Positions 52,032-60,010 of a stretch of DNA of 60,884 nucleotides are shown here, piece after piece. The number at the start of each line of letters is the position of its first letter. Within the stretch, counting starts at the first letter, position 1. A model generated the notes under the pieces. That model saw nothing but the letters and a program-made list of their open reading frames with translations, had not been told where the DNA came from and searched no databases. The stretch spans positions 1 to 60,884 of the forward strand of contig JAGBXB010000012.1 of assembly GCA_017629515.1 (NCBI GenBank), written 5' to 3'. Made by a program: the position numbers and the translations under genes. Source of the stretch: Lentisphaeria bacterium (lineage in GTDB: Bacteria > Verrucomicrobiota > Lentisphaeria > Victivallales > UBA1829).

Positions 52032-55000
52032 TTACAAAGTTTGTTTATTTTTTCTTTTCATCGGATTTTTCCGGAACGCGCCGGATTTTTCATCCTGTTC
52101 CGCCTGCACTCCGGAATGCAGGAAACGGTCGGATAAATAACGCAATTCCGGCAGATTTTCCAATACTTTTCTGTTTTTTTCCACCTTTGCCGCTCCAGGA
52201 GGAACAGTAAGATATTTCAAAGTACGCACCTTGTCAAGTGCAGTCAGATCTGTAAGGAAACGGCAGTCATTCAATGTAAGGAAACGCAAAGGCATCCGGA
52301 CAAGGGGTGAAAGATCCTTTATAAGAGTGTGATCCAGACGCAACCGTTCCAGAGGAAGCGCGGCAATGGGGGCAATATCCCGGATGGGGTTTTTCCCCGC
52401 ATCCAATACCCGCAATGCGGTCATGGGGGAAAGGGGCGAAAGATCTACGATTTTATTGGAGCGGCACCCCAACCGTTCCAGCGGCAGCCCCACCAGCGGG
52501 GAAAGATCGGAAATGGAATTATCCGAACATTCCAGCAACGCAAGGGGACACTCTTCCAGTGCCGAAAGATTGGAAATATTATTATTGTCGCAGGAAAGAC
52601 TTTTCAGAGGCAGACCGGCGGCGGCACTTATATCTTCCAGACGGTTGTTCCGGCAGACCAGTACGTTTAAGGGCATATTTTCGATCCCGTGAAGATTTTC
52701 CAGATAGTTGTTGGAGCAATCCAGAAATGTCAAACGCATTCCGGAAAGTTCCGCAAGGGAATTCAAACCATAATTGGAAAGATCCAGACTTGTAAGATTT
52801 TTTGTTTTGCGTATCAGCCGGAAAAAATCCTGCACAGCATTCGGCTCGATGGGGGAGTGATGCAGACTGATGATATCCGACATCACCCGGCTGTCCGGAT
52901 TCATACGCAATACCTGATTGGCAAGATTCAGGGCTTCTTTATGTCTGCCGGCACGCCACAAAACCCATGTATCGATTTCCAGAGTCTCCTGTAAATATCT
53001 GTAATTGGGGAATTTGGCAGAGATCGCCCGTTTGATCAGAAGAAGATGTTCCAACCGCTTTTTTCTCTCATTGATCTTGGATGCGGCAGTAATATACGCT
53101 TTCAGAAGAGCCTTTTCCGCAAGTTCACTTTTCCCGTAATCCTCCGCAATGGAAAGATATTTTTCAATGGCAGTATCATACAACTGCAATTCCACAAGGG
53201 TATCCCCGGCAATAAGAGGAGTGGTCTTTTCCGGCTGTGCAAGTCTGTAAAGGGCGATCTTGCGGATAAGCATATTTCCGGAAGAGGCTCTTATGGCGAT
53301 CCCGGATTGTTTTTTTCCGGTAAGGGGAAAATAATCCACAGCACGGATATGTTCTTTTTCCCCCACACGCAAAGTAAGAGTATCTTCCAGCCGTTCTGCG
53401 GTAATGGCCGTAACGGAAAGAGAAGTCATGGAACTTTCCGCCGCCCCCAGATATTCCTGCTGAACCCGCTCCACGGAGGAATTTTTGACGATACAATCTT
53501 TTTCCCCCTCCGATTCACCGATCCGGAAAGAATAGGAATCCGGAGAATGCCACCATTCGCCCAGTACTTTGGTGGTATTTGCATTGATACAGATCTCCAA
53601 AGTATCGGTTATTGCCGGGAAGTCCGCGGTAATGACAAGTTTCACATTTCCGGGGACATGTTGTTTCAGAACCAGAAATTCCCCCTCTTTCGTCCGCAGG
53701 CCTTTCCCCTGAACCCATTCCCATACCTGTTTTTCTTTCTGCAAAGTGGGACTGCAGAATTCCAGCTGGGAAAGATCAGGAGGTTGATTTACAAAATCGT
53801 GTTCCGTTACTTTGATCCAGCCGCTCTGCCACCGGGGGATTTCTATGGCAGCGTAGAACATGATTCCCAGAAACATGATAAGAGAAAGCATCCCGGAAAG
53901 AGTGATAAGAAAATGACGGCGCATAAGAAGCATACATTTCTTGAAAAATCCGGCATTTTCCGCTTCGGTTGCAAATCCGTCGATGAAAGCGGCCACATCA
54001 TCACGCAACTCCCGGACACTGCCGTATCTGCCCGCCGGGTCAGGATTCATGGCTTTCATGATCACCGCTTCGATCCCGTAGGGGATCTCCCTGTTGGGGG
54101 CGCGTTTGCTTGGCGGAATGATATTACCTTTCACCGTATCCAGCAGGATCTTTTTTACAGTCGTGGCGGAAGCGGGACTTTTGAAAGTCACCATGGAATA
54201 CAGGATCGCCCCCAGAGCATATATATCGGTACGCACGCCGAAAGAAGCATTGTCCCCTGTGATCTGTTCAGGAGCCATATAGCCGGGAGAGCCTTTCATC
54301 CCCTCATCTTCTGCAACAGTAAAACGGGAAAAACCATGTTTTTTCTTTCCGTTTTTCGTACTGTCAACAGTACTTCCGCTTTCATTGAGCATTTTGGCGA
54401 TCCCCCAGTCAAGGATCAGTACTTCACTGAAATCCCCTATCTGGATATTTTCCGGTTTCAAATCAAAATGCCCCACATTCCGGGAATGGGCAAACCCCAC
54501 ACCACTGCAAATGCGTAAAAAAAGACGCATCAATTTATCAAAGGAATAGCGTTTCAAATATCCGGGATCACCGGAGGCAAGTTTTTTCAGAAGTGACGCA
54601 AGAGTTTCCCCGCGGAGGAGTTTCATCGTATAATAGGGGGAACCTGTGGAATCTCTGCCGATATCATATACCGGTACGATATTGGGGTGTTCCAAACTTG
54701 CTGTCAGCCTTGCTTCATGGATAAAGCGCAATATCTCATGTCTGGATCGTCTTTCAATATCCGGCATCATTGCCAGAGCCACATCCCGCATGGTATCCTG
54801 ATCATATACTTGAAGCACCATCTTCATCCCGCCGGCACCGATACTGCGGCGGAAACGGTATTTATTATCCGGTTTTTCAGTGAGATGGATACGGGAAAGA
54901 TCCTGGGAAAGAATATTTTGTTCTTCCTCACTTTCTTCCGGTTCAATATACAAGGTATCTCCGGAAAGAGAATTTTTTCCGGCATACTTTCCGGCGGACA

Positions 55001-55115
55001 AATCTTCTTTCAGGAGATCAATGTTTACTTCGACTCCATCCGGCGGAAGTGACGCAGACTGTACTCTGTCTGCCTGTGTTTCCCCGTTCTTTTTTCCCCA
55101 CACCTCATTTTCCAT
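52032..55115 (-). CDS. Membrane Ser/Thr kinase with WNK-like lysine swap and LRR extracytoplasmic domain
   Basis: 1027 residues. Kinase domain about 85-385: glycine loop GAGGMK (93-98) with Lys98 in the loop, while the beta3 position reads VALA with Ala115 instead of lysine. Kept residues: E134 in the C helix (HEAR), HFDLKPEN (H216, D218, K220, N223), D236 of DWG, E283 of APE. A 30-residue activation-segment insert is Lys/Ser-rich. A membrane helix spans about 401-422. Outside are a lectin-like beta stretch (about 430-640), TPR-like helices (about 650-770) and eight to ten leucine-rich repeats (about 785-990), then a basic tail. The pattern of Lys98 with no Lys115 equals that of eukaryotic WNK kinases. 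Signal and targets unknown. Confidence 0.9.
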   Translation of the reverse strand: MENEVWGKKNGETQADRVQSASLPPDGVEVNIDLLKEDLSAGKYAGKNSLSGDTLYIEPEESEEEQNILSQDLSRIHLTEKPDNKYRFRRSIGAGGMKMVLQVYDQDTMRDVALAMMPDIERRSRHEILRFIHEARLTASLEHPNIVPVYDIGRDSTGSPYYTMKLLRGETLASLLKKLASGDPGYLKRYSFDKLMRLFLRICSGVGFAHSRNVGHFDLKPENIQIGDFSEVLILDWGIAKMLNESGSTVDSTKNGKKKHGFSRFTVAEDEGMKGSPGYMAPEQITGDNASFGVRTDIYALGAILYSMVTFKSPASATTVKKILLDTVKGNIIPPSKRAPNREIPYGIEAVIMKAMNPDPAGRYGSVRELRDDVAAFIDGFATEAENAGFFKKCMLLMRRHFLITLSGMLSLIMFLGIMFYAAIEIPRWQSGWIKVTEHDFVNQPPDLSQLEFCSPTLQKEKQVWEWVQGKGLRTKEGEFLVLKQHVPGNVKLVITADFPAITDTLEICINANTTKVLGEWWHSPDSYSFRIGESEGEKDCIVKNSSVERVQQEYLGAAESSMTSLSVTAITAERLEDTLTLRVGEKEHIRAVDYFPLTGKKQSGIAIRASSGNMLIRKIALYRLAQPEKTTPLIAGDTLVELQLYDTAIEKYLSIAEDYGKSELAEKALLKAYITAASKINERKKRLEHLLLIKRAISAKFPNYRYLQETLEIDTWVLWRAGRHKEALNLANQVLRMNPDSRVMSDIISLHHSPIEPNAVQDFFRLIRKTKNLTSLDLSNYGLNSLAELSGMRLTFLDCSNNYLENLHGIENMPLNVLVCRNNRLEDISAAAGLPLKSLSCDNNNISNLSALEECPLALLECSDNSISDLSPLVGLPLERLGCRSNKIVDLSPLSPMTALRVLDAGKNPIRDIAPIAALPLERLRLDHTLIKDLSPLVRMPLRFLTLNDCRFLTDLTALDKVRTLKYLTVPPGAAKVEKNRKVLENLPELRYLSDRFLHSGVQAEQDEKSGAFRKNPMKRKNKQTL

Positions 55116-55130
55116 AACAACATCCCTGAC

Positions 55131-55925
55131 TTACTTCCGGCAACCCGTAAGGCCTTCATCCCACCGGCGCACATACTCAAAAAGGACAATGGTCGCCGCC
55201 TGTGCCACATTCAAAGATTCTGCATCACCGGGCATGGGGATAATCACATCTTTTGCACCGTCAAGTTCATCTGCCCCAGCCCCCTCACTGCCAAGAATAA
55301 CAGCACTTTTTTCGTACAATGCTTCTTCCCGATAAAGACTTCTGCCGCCATTGGGAGTAGTCCGGAAAAAATTTTTTATTCCTTTTTCCCGCAATTTTTC
55401 CGCAGTTTGGGACAGATCCCCCAGACATCTTACCGCAAGGGCAAACTGGGCACCGGACGCACTGCGGATGACTTTATCAGAATAGGCATCCGCAGATCCC
55501 GTTGTAAGGAAAATTTCTTTCAATCCCGCCGCCCGGGCTGTCCGGATGATCGTCCCCAGATTTCCGGGATCACCCACTTTATCCAGTACAAGTACAAAAT
55601 TTCCCTGCAAAGGGGCGTCAGGAGGAGGAACTTGCGGACGGTTGGCAACGACGATCATACCCTGGGAAGAACCGGTATCCCGGAGTTTTTCAAACTCATG
55701 TTCCGGCAGAACACAGGTTTTTTCCATTATTTGCGGTGTTTTCGCTACTTCCGGAAGACCCGTACCTTCCCGTACGATAAGAAATTCTACAAGGTCACTG
55801 CGCAAGGCAAGGATCTCCCCGCCAGACCGGATACCGTCACAAAAACATAATCCACTCTCTTTCCTGCCGTGTCTGGTGGAAAGAGAGCGGATAGTGGAAA
55901 GTTGTTTTTTCGTGAGGACTGCCAT
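55131..55925 (-). CDS. SpoU-family 2'-O-ribose methyltransferase (TrmH/RlmB-like)
   Basis: 264 residues. The N-terminal substrate-binding domain (about 1-100) begins LTKKQLSTIRSLSTRHGRK. The SPOUT catalytic domain carries LDKVGDPGNLGTIIRTARAAG (motif 1 with the conserved Asn and Arg), LGSEGAGADEL (motif 2) and IPMPGDAESLNVAQAATIVL (motif 3 with SLN). It would methylate a ribose in rRNA or tRNA using SAM; target not defined. It starts 1 nt after the TPR-protein stop. Confidence 0.93.
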   Translation of the reverse strand: MAVLTKKQLSTIRSLSTRHGRKESGLCFCDGIRSGGEILALRSDLVEFLIVREGTGLPEVAKTPQIMEKTCVLPEHEFEKLRDTGSSQGMIVVANRPQVPPPDAPLQGNFVLVLDKVGDPGNLGTIIRTARAAGLKEIFLTTGSADAYSDKVIRSASGAQFALAVRCLGDLSQTAEKLREKGIKNFFRTTPNGGRSLYREEALYEKSAVILGSEGAGADELDGAKDVIIPMPGDAESLNVAQAATIVLFEYVRRWDEGLTGCRK

Positions 55926-56846
55926 TTATTTTGCGGCGGCTTTTTCCGCCTTTTTCACTGCGGGTTTCACAACCTTTTTGGCAGCGGGTTTCGCAGCAGG
56001 TTTCACTGCAGGTTTCACTGCGGGTTTCGCAACCTTTTTGGCAGCGGGTTTCGCAGCGGGTTTCGCAGCAGGTTTCACTGCAGGTTTCGCAACCGGAGCC
56101 ATTGCCACTTTTGCGGCAGGAATACGGTTGAGCAATGCTCTGGACATAGCTGCCCACTGACCGGCATCACTGCTCATTGCAGAAGAAGCCTGGAAAAGAG
56201 AAAGATATTTACGGGCAGATGCCATATTTTTTGCGTTGAAATAAAGGCGTCCTGCGGCGTAAGCAGCTTCCGCACGCACACCTTCGGGGCCTTTCAGCTC
56301 ATCAGCGACACGGGCGAAAAGAAGAGTTGCGGAGTTTTTATCGCCCTTCATTTCGTTAAGATAAGCCACATTCAATGCAGATTTTTTCGCAAGGAACTCA
56401 TCTTTGCACTCCTGGGAAATCTTTGTATAAAGTTCAATGGCTTTATCATACTCTTTTTTTGCTGTATAATCTGCGGCAAGAGCAAAAGCGGCGGAAAGGG
56501 CTTCCGGTGCACCGGAATTATTTTTAAGGAGAGCCTGCAATTTTTCAGGGGAATCCGCATTGGCAAACTTTGCACTTACTTCTTTACGGTTCTTTTCCAT
56601 CACGTATTTCACGCTGTAAAATGCGGCAACAGCCACAAGGATCACAATACAGAAAGCAAAGATCTTTTTGCCGTTGGCAATGAACCAGAGTTCAAACTTA
56701 TCAAAATTTTCGCTGATATTGTCAGTAAGATCACCGGCAGGAGCAGGCATATTATCCTTGTTTGCATTTTCCCCGGCGGGCTTTTTTTCAGGAGTGATTC
56801 CCTGGATCTTCTGAAGTTTCTGGATCTTTTTTGCTCGTTTCATCAT
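55926..56846 (-). CDS. Membrane-anchored TPR protein with Lys-Pro-Ala repeat tail
   Basis: 306 residues. A cytoplasmic N-terminus precedes one membrane helix (about 61-82, IFAFCIVILVAVAAFYS), TPR-like helices (about 85-230, including YDKAIELYTKISQ) and a C-terminal tail of AKPAVKPAAKPAAK repeats from 245 on. The layout resembles YfgM-type (TPR_21) chaperone-network proteins. GAGGTG lies upstream of ATG 56846; the ATG at 56843 is an alternative. It heads the long minus-strand gene string and has its own promoter. Confidence 0.83.
   Translation of the reverse strand: MMKRAKKIQKLQKIQGITPEKKPAGENANKDNMPAPAGDLTDNISENFDKFELWFIANGKKIFAFCIVILVAVAAFYSVKYVMEKNRKEVSAKFANADSPEKLQALLKNNSGAPEALSAAFALAADYTAKKEYDKAIELYTKISQECKDEFLAKKSALNVAYLNEMKGDKNSATLLFARVADELKGPEGVRAEAAYAAGRLYFNAKNMASARKYLSLFQASSAMSSDAGQWAAMSRALLNRIPAAKVAMAPVAKPAVKPAAKPAAKPAAKKVAKPAVKPAVKPAAKPAAKKVVKPAVKKAEKAAAK
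55957..56088. repeat. Imperfect tandem repeat encoding the Lys-Pro-Ala tail
   Basis: A 60-nt unit (55957-56016) is repeated at 56017-56088 with a 12-nt insertion, itself built from 12-nt sub-repeats (gcgggtttcgca-like). It lies wholly within the coding sequence of the TPR protein. Confidence 0.85.
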
Positions 56847-56894
56847 TTCACCTCTTTATGTTTATTTTTTAATATTTCACATGTGCGATTATAT

Positions 56895-56922
56895 AATATA
56901 ACACAATTACAATGAAATTCAA
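56895..56922 (-). promoter_or_regulatory. Promoter of the long minus-strand gene string
   Basis: Minus strand: TTGAAT at 56922-56917, 16-nt spacer, TATATT at 56900-56895. An overlapping TATAAT follows 8 nt downstream. Confidence 0.6.
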
Positions 56923-56999
56923 ACGGCAGAAGTAAAAATAAAGATGTCTTGGAGAAAATTATGGAAAAAGTTGCGATTGCCGAAAGCCGTATCGGAAAC

Positions 57000-58058
57000 T
57001 CAACTGCTTTCCCGTATCCGCAGAAACGGCAGCAGACGCACAGAAACAGGATTGACCGCCAGATCGCCTCCGGTGATCTTTTCCACAACCTGCCTTGCAA
57101 GAAGAGTATGATCCAATACCACCGTGGACAAACGGGGATAAAACTGCTCTCCCAGGGGAAGATCATCACAACCGCATACCGCTACATCCTCCGGGATCTT
57201 CAACGAACGGGAAAGCAGTGCCCGGTACACTCCGCCTGCCATTTCGTCGTTGGTAAAAACTGCATCGAATCTTTCCCCTTTATCCCAGAGTTCCCCTACA
57301 ACTTTTTCCGCACATCCCGGAGAAAAATCGGTGTAAAGGATATATTTTTCATTGATGCTCACAGAATTTTCTTTCAGTGCTTTTTTATATCCCTCTTCCA
57401 CTTCCTTTGTGAAAAAGTGTTCTGAAGGCCCGCTGACGAGAAGGATCTTTTTCCTGTTTTTCTTTATAAAGTGATTCACCACCAGAGCGGCGGCGCGTTC
57501 ATTATCAAAAGAAAAACTGCTGTATGTGGATTCATAAAAACTTTTGTCCGTATCCTCTATAAGGATCGCCCCCGGCAATGCGGCAAGGAGAGAACGCAAC
57601 TCTTTTTCACGGAAAGACCCTACAATGATACTGGCTTCCACATCCGCTCTGGAGGAATTGGCAAGCACTCTGGTAAACTCTCTGTAACTGCCGTCGGAAA
57701 CATGCACAAGGCACTCATACTTGCATGCGGCAAGCATCCGTACAAGATCCAATACCAGTTCCGCATGGAACCGGGGCATCCCGCCGGCAGTTTCCCCGGC
57801 AATGATCTGAACAGGTCTGGAATGCAGTTCCTCTCTTTTTGCAGCTTTTCTTCCGGCACGCCCGCTGCGCAGATATCCGAGCCGCTCTGCCGTTTCAAAG
57901 ATCTTTTTTCTGGTTCCCTCTTTTACCGAGGACAACCGGCGCAAAGCCCGGCTAACGGTCATCAGACTCACTCCGCATTCCCGGGCGATCTTCTGTAAAG
58001 AAATCTGTTCTCTGTCCGAGTATTGTCTTTTTTTCTTTTCTGTAAGTTCTTTTTTCAT
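57000..58058 (-). CDS. LacI-family transcriptional regulator
   Basis: 352 residues. A helix-turn-helix at about 19-65 (SLQKIARECGVSLMTVSRAL and hinge helix to RLGY) is followed by a basic linker and a periplasmic-binding-protein-like sensor domain (about 75-350) with FDNERAA and DEMAGGVYRALLSR motifs. Such proteins bind a sugar or nucleoside and release an operator. It is the third gene after trxA and GT4 and not beside a glycosidase, so its targets are unclear; no operator was recognised. Confidence 0.92.
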   Translation of the reverse strand: MKKELTEKKKRQYSDREQISLQKIARECGVSLMTVSRALRRLSSVKEGTRKKIFETAERLGYLRSGRAGRKAAKREELHSRPVQIIAGETAGGMPRFHAELVLDLVRMLAACKYECLVHVSDGSYREFTRVLANSSRADVEASIIVGSFREKELRSLLAALPGAILIEDTDKSFYESTYSSFSFDNERAAALVVNHFIKKNRKKILLVSGPSEHFFTKEVEEGYKKALKENSVSINEKYILYTDFSPGCAEKVVGELWDKGERFDAVFTNDEMAGGVYRALLSRSLKIPEDVAVCGCDDLPLGEQFYPRLSTVVLDHTLLARQVVEKITGGDLAVNPVSVRLLPFLRIRESS

Positions 58059-58073
58059 ATCCGGTCCGGCATC

Positions 58074-59243
58074 TTATTTTGCAGTTTTTTTCTTTTTGCC
58101 GAGGAGCAGCGCATAATCTTCCAACAGGATATCACTCATGCGTTTCCACGGGAAAAGATCCCGAACAAGCTGTCTGCCGTTCTGCCCCATTCTTTCCAGT
58201 TCAGTGGGATTTTCCAGAAGACGGCAAAGTGCATCCGCCGCCCCCTGCCAGTCCAGAGGCCGGATCAATACCCCCGTTTCCCCGGTTCTGACAACTTCCG
58301 GAGTCCCGTCCAGATCGTAGGCAACAACGGCTTTCCCCTCTGCAAGTGCCTGTACCGCAACTCTCGGCAGTCCTTCTTTCAATGAAAGGTGACAGGCCAC
58401 ATCCATAAGAGCCACATAACGGCATACTTCATCAGGAGACACAAGACCGGCAAAGGACACATGATCGCTTATTTCCATTTCCGCAAGCATTTTTTCATAA
58501 GTACTGCGTGCAGGGCCGTCACCCACAATCAACAAATGGGTATCGGGATATTTTTCAACAACTTTCCCGAAAGCAGGGATAAGTTCCTCATATCCCTTCC
58601 GGGGAAAAAGTCTGGCGATCGCGCCGATAACTTTGCGTCCGGGCGGGATATTCAGACTCCGGCGCAATTCTTCCTCCGGTCGGGCATTCAGGAATTTATC
58701 CAGTTCCATACCGCTGTAAACTACTTTATAAAGATCCTTTCTGCCGATCCCCCGTTCCAGACACTGGTCGATCATAGCCTGGGCAACGGCGTAAGTACGG
58801 TCACAGCAATAAGCAGAAATCTTTTCACTTGTTACATATATGAGATTTTTAAGGAATCCCTCATAAGGCCCGAAAGCAAGTCCGTGGATGGTATGGGTGA
58901 CTACCGGTACTTTTGCAAGTTTTCCGGCAATACGCCCGATGATGCCTGCTTTGGAAGTATGTGTATGCACTACATCAAATTGATTTTCCTCAAAAAACTT
59001 TTTCAAGGCAAAAACAGCTTTAAGATCTGTCAGGGGACTGATTTCCCGGACAAGATACGGTGTCTCCACAACTTTCACTCCGGGATTATGCACTCTGGAA
59101 AGCAGTTTCCCCTCCCTGCCCGTTGTGGGACCGGTGAGAAGAACACATTCATGTCCATCTTCCACCGCCCCCCGTGCCGATAAAAAGGTATTTTCCTGCG
59201 CCCCACCCACGATCATTCTTGTGATCACATGACAGATCTTCAT
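58074..59243 (-). CDS. Glycosyltransferase, GT4 family
   Basis: 389 residues, GT-B fold. The N-domain opens MKICHVITRMIVGGAQENT with the G-G-A-Q-x-N loop and has VVHTHTSKAG; the C-domain has IGAIARLFPRKGYEELI and the nucleotide-sugar-binding SLKEGLPRVAVQALAEGKA (E-x7-E). It lacks a signal and acts on the cytoplasmic face in polysaccharide or LPS synthesis; donor and acceptor unknown. It lies between trxA (18 nt) and lacI (15 nt), probably one transcript. Confidence 0.92.
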   Translation of the reverse strand: MKICHVITRMIVGGAQENTFLSARGAVEDGHECVLLTGPTTGREGKLLSRVHNPGVKVVETPYLVREISPLTDLKAVFALKKFFEENQFDVVHTHTSKAGIIGRIAGKLAKVPVVTHTIHGLAFGPYEGFLKNLIYVTSEKISAYCCDRTYAVAQAMIDQCLERGIGRKDLYKVVYSGMELDKFLNARPEEELRRSLNIPPGRKVIGAIARLFPRKGYEELIPAFGKVVEKYPDTHLLIVGDGPARSTYEKMLAEMEISDHVSFAGLVSPDEVCRYVALMDVACHLSLKEGLPRVAVQALAEGKAVVAYDLDGTPEVVRTGETGVLIRPLDWQGAADALCRLLENPTELERMGQNGRQLVRDLFPWKRMSDILLEDYALLLGKKKKTAK

Positions 59244-59261
59244 AAAAACAAATTCTTTCTT

Positions 59262-59576
59262 TTAAGCATTCATCACCGCATCCAGCAGAGTTTTTTTACT
59301 CTGGACGCCGGTAAAACTTTTTACTTTTTTCCCTTCTTTCAAAAGAAAAAGAGAAGGCACGCTCTGTACTTCAAATTCAGCGGCTGTTTCCACAGCCTCC
59401 TCTATATCCAGTTTCACAACAAGCACTTTCCCATCCAGTTCCTCCGCCAGTTGTTCCAGAACCGGCGCAAACATCTTGCAAGGTCCGCACCATGTTGCAA
59501 AAAAATCCACCAGAACAAGACCTTTTGCACTTACCTCTCTGAAAGAAGCATCATTCACTTTTACCACATTTTTCAT
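59262..59576 (-). CDS. trxA: Thioredoxin
   Basis: 104 residues from ATG 59576, preceded by AAAGGAGG; a longer reading is discounted. The redox site is FFATWCGPCKMFAP (W-C-G-P-C), with the cis-proline region VQSVPSLFLLKEG. Length and motifs are those of a standard cytoplasmic thioredoxin that reduces ribonucleotide reductase and other disulfides. TTGACA at 59666-59661 (minus) may be its -35, but a matching -10 at normal distance is poor. Confidence 0.95.
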   Translation of the reverse strand: MKNVVKVNDASFREVSAKGLVLVDFFATWCGPCKMFAPVLEQLAEELDGKVLVVKLDIEEAVETAAEFEVQSVPSLFLLKEGKKVKSFTGVQSKKTLLDAVMNA

Positions 59577-60010
59577 TTGAACCTCCTTTTTTGTTGAAAC
59601 ATCCCCCCACAGGGTTTCAAATAAAACGTTCCTATGTAAAAGACAACATTTTTCCACTTTTGTCAAGTCAAAAACCAGTAAAAAGAGAAAAAATACATCA
59701 TTTTTGCTTCTTTATGAGGAATTTTCAAAAGTCATACCAAATAAAGAAAAAGAATAGTGACAACATCATGCGAAAGGTAATTCGGGGCGGGTACACAAGC
59801 AACCGCTCAAAATACTCATCTCATTTTGCAGGACAAAGTCAATACGAAGAGACTTTTGCGGACTTTTGAAACGCCCTCTTTATACCCTTTTCCGGAAAAA
59901 GCGGCATAAAAAAACGGGGAAAAATCACCGGAGATTTGCAAAAAGGAAAAAAGTATGCTAAATTAATATTTTAACAGAAAATCCATCATTTATAAAAATA
60001 AGGAACAATC
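59577..60010. other. 434-nt intergenic region between trxA and the dehydrogenase gene
   Basis: AT-rich. It holds the trxA leader on the minus strand, a possible TTGACA at 59666-59661 and the plus-strand promoter at 59936-59964. Between them (59680-59930) I see no gene with a ribosome site, no recognised RNA and no terminator; the direct repeat GACTTTTG-CG-GACTTTTG near 59850 is the only local feature. Confidence 0.6.
59936..59964 (+). promoter_or_regulatory. Promoter of the isocitrate/isopropylmalate dehydrogenase gene
   Basis: TTGCAA at 59936-59941, 17-nt spacer, TAAATT at 59959-59964. The gene starts at 60011 with AAGGAAC upstream. Confidence 0.55.

Noticed and set aside
53046..54518. 490-codon plus-strand open frame opposite the LRR kinase
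   Set aside because: Antisense shadow; the kinase on the other strand has all its motifs in frame.
52032..55115. Reading the kinase as an inactive pseudokinase because VAIK Lys is missing
   Set aside because: All other catalytic residues are kept and a lysine occupies the WNK position in the glycine loop, so loss of activity is not the simplest explanation.
55957..56088. Tandem repeats as a possible CRISPR array
   Set aside because: Repeats are contiguous without spacers, in frame and encode KPA repeats.
59714..59869. Possible small basic ORF in the trxA-dehydrogenase gap
   Set aside because: ATG at 59714 has no ribosome site or promoter and the product shows no pattern; treated as non-coding.
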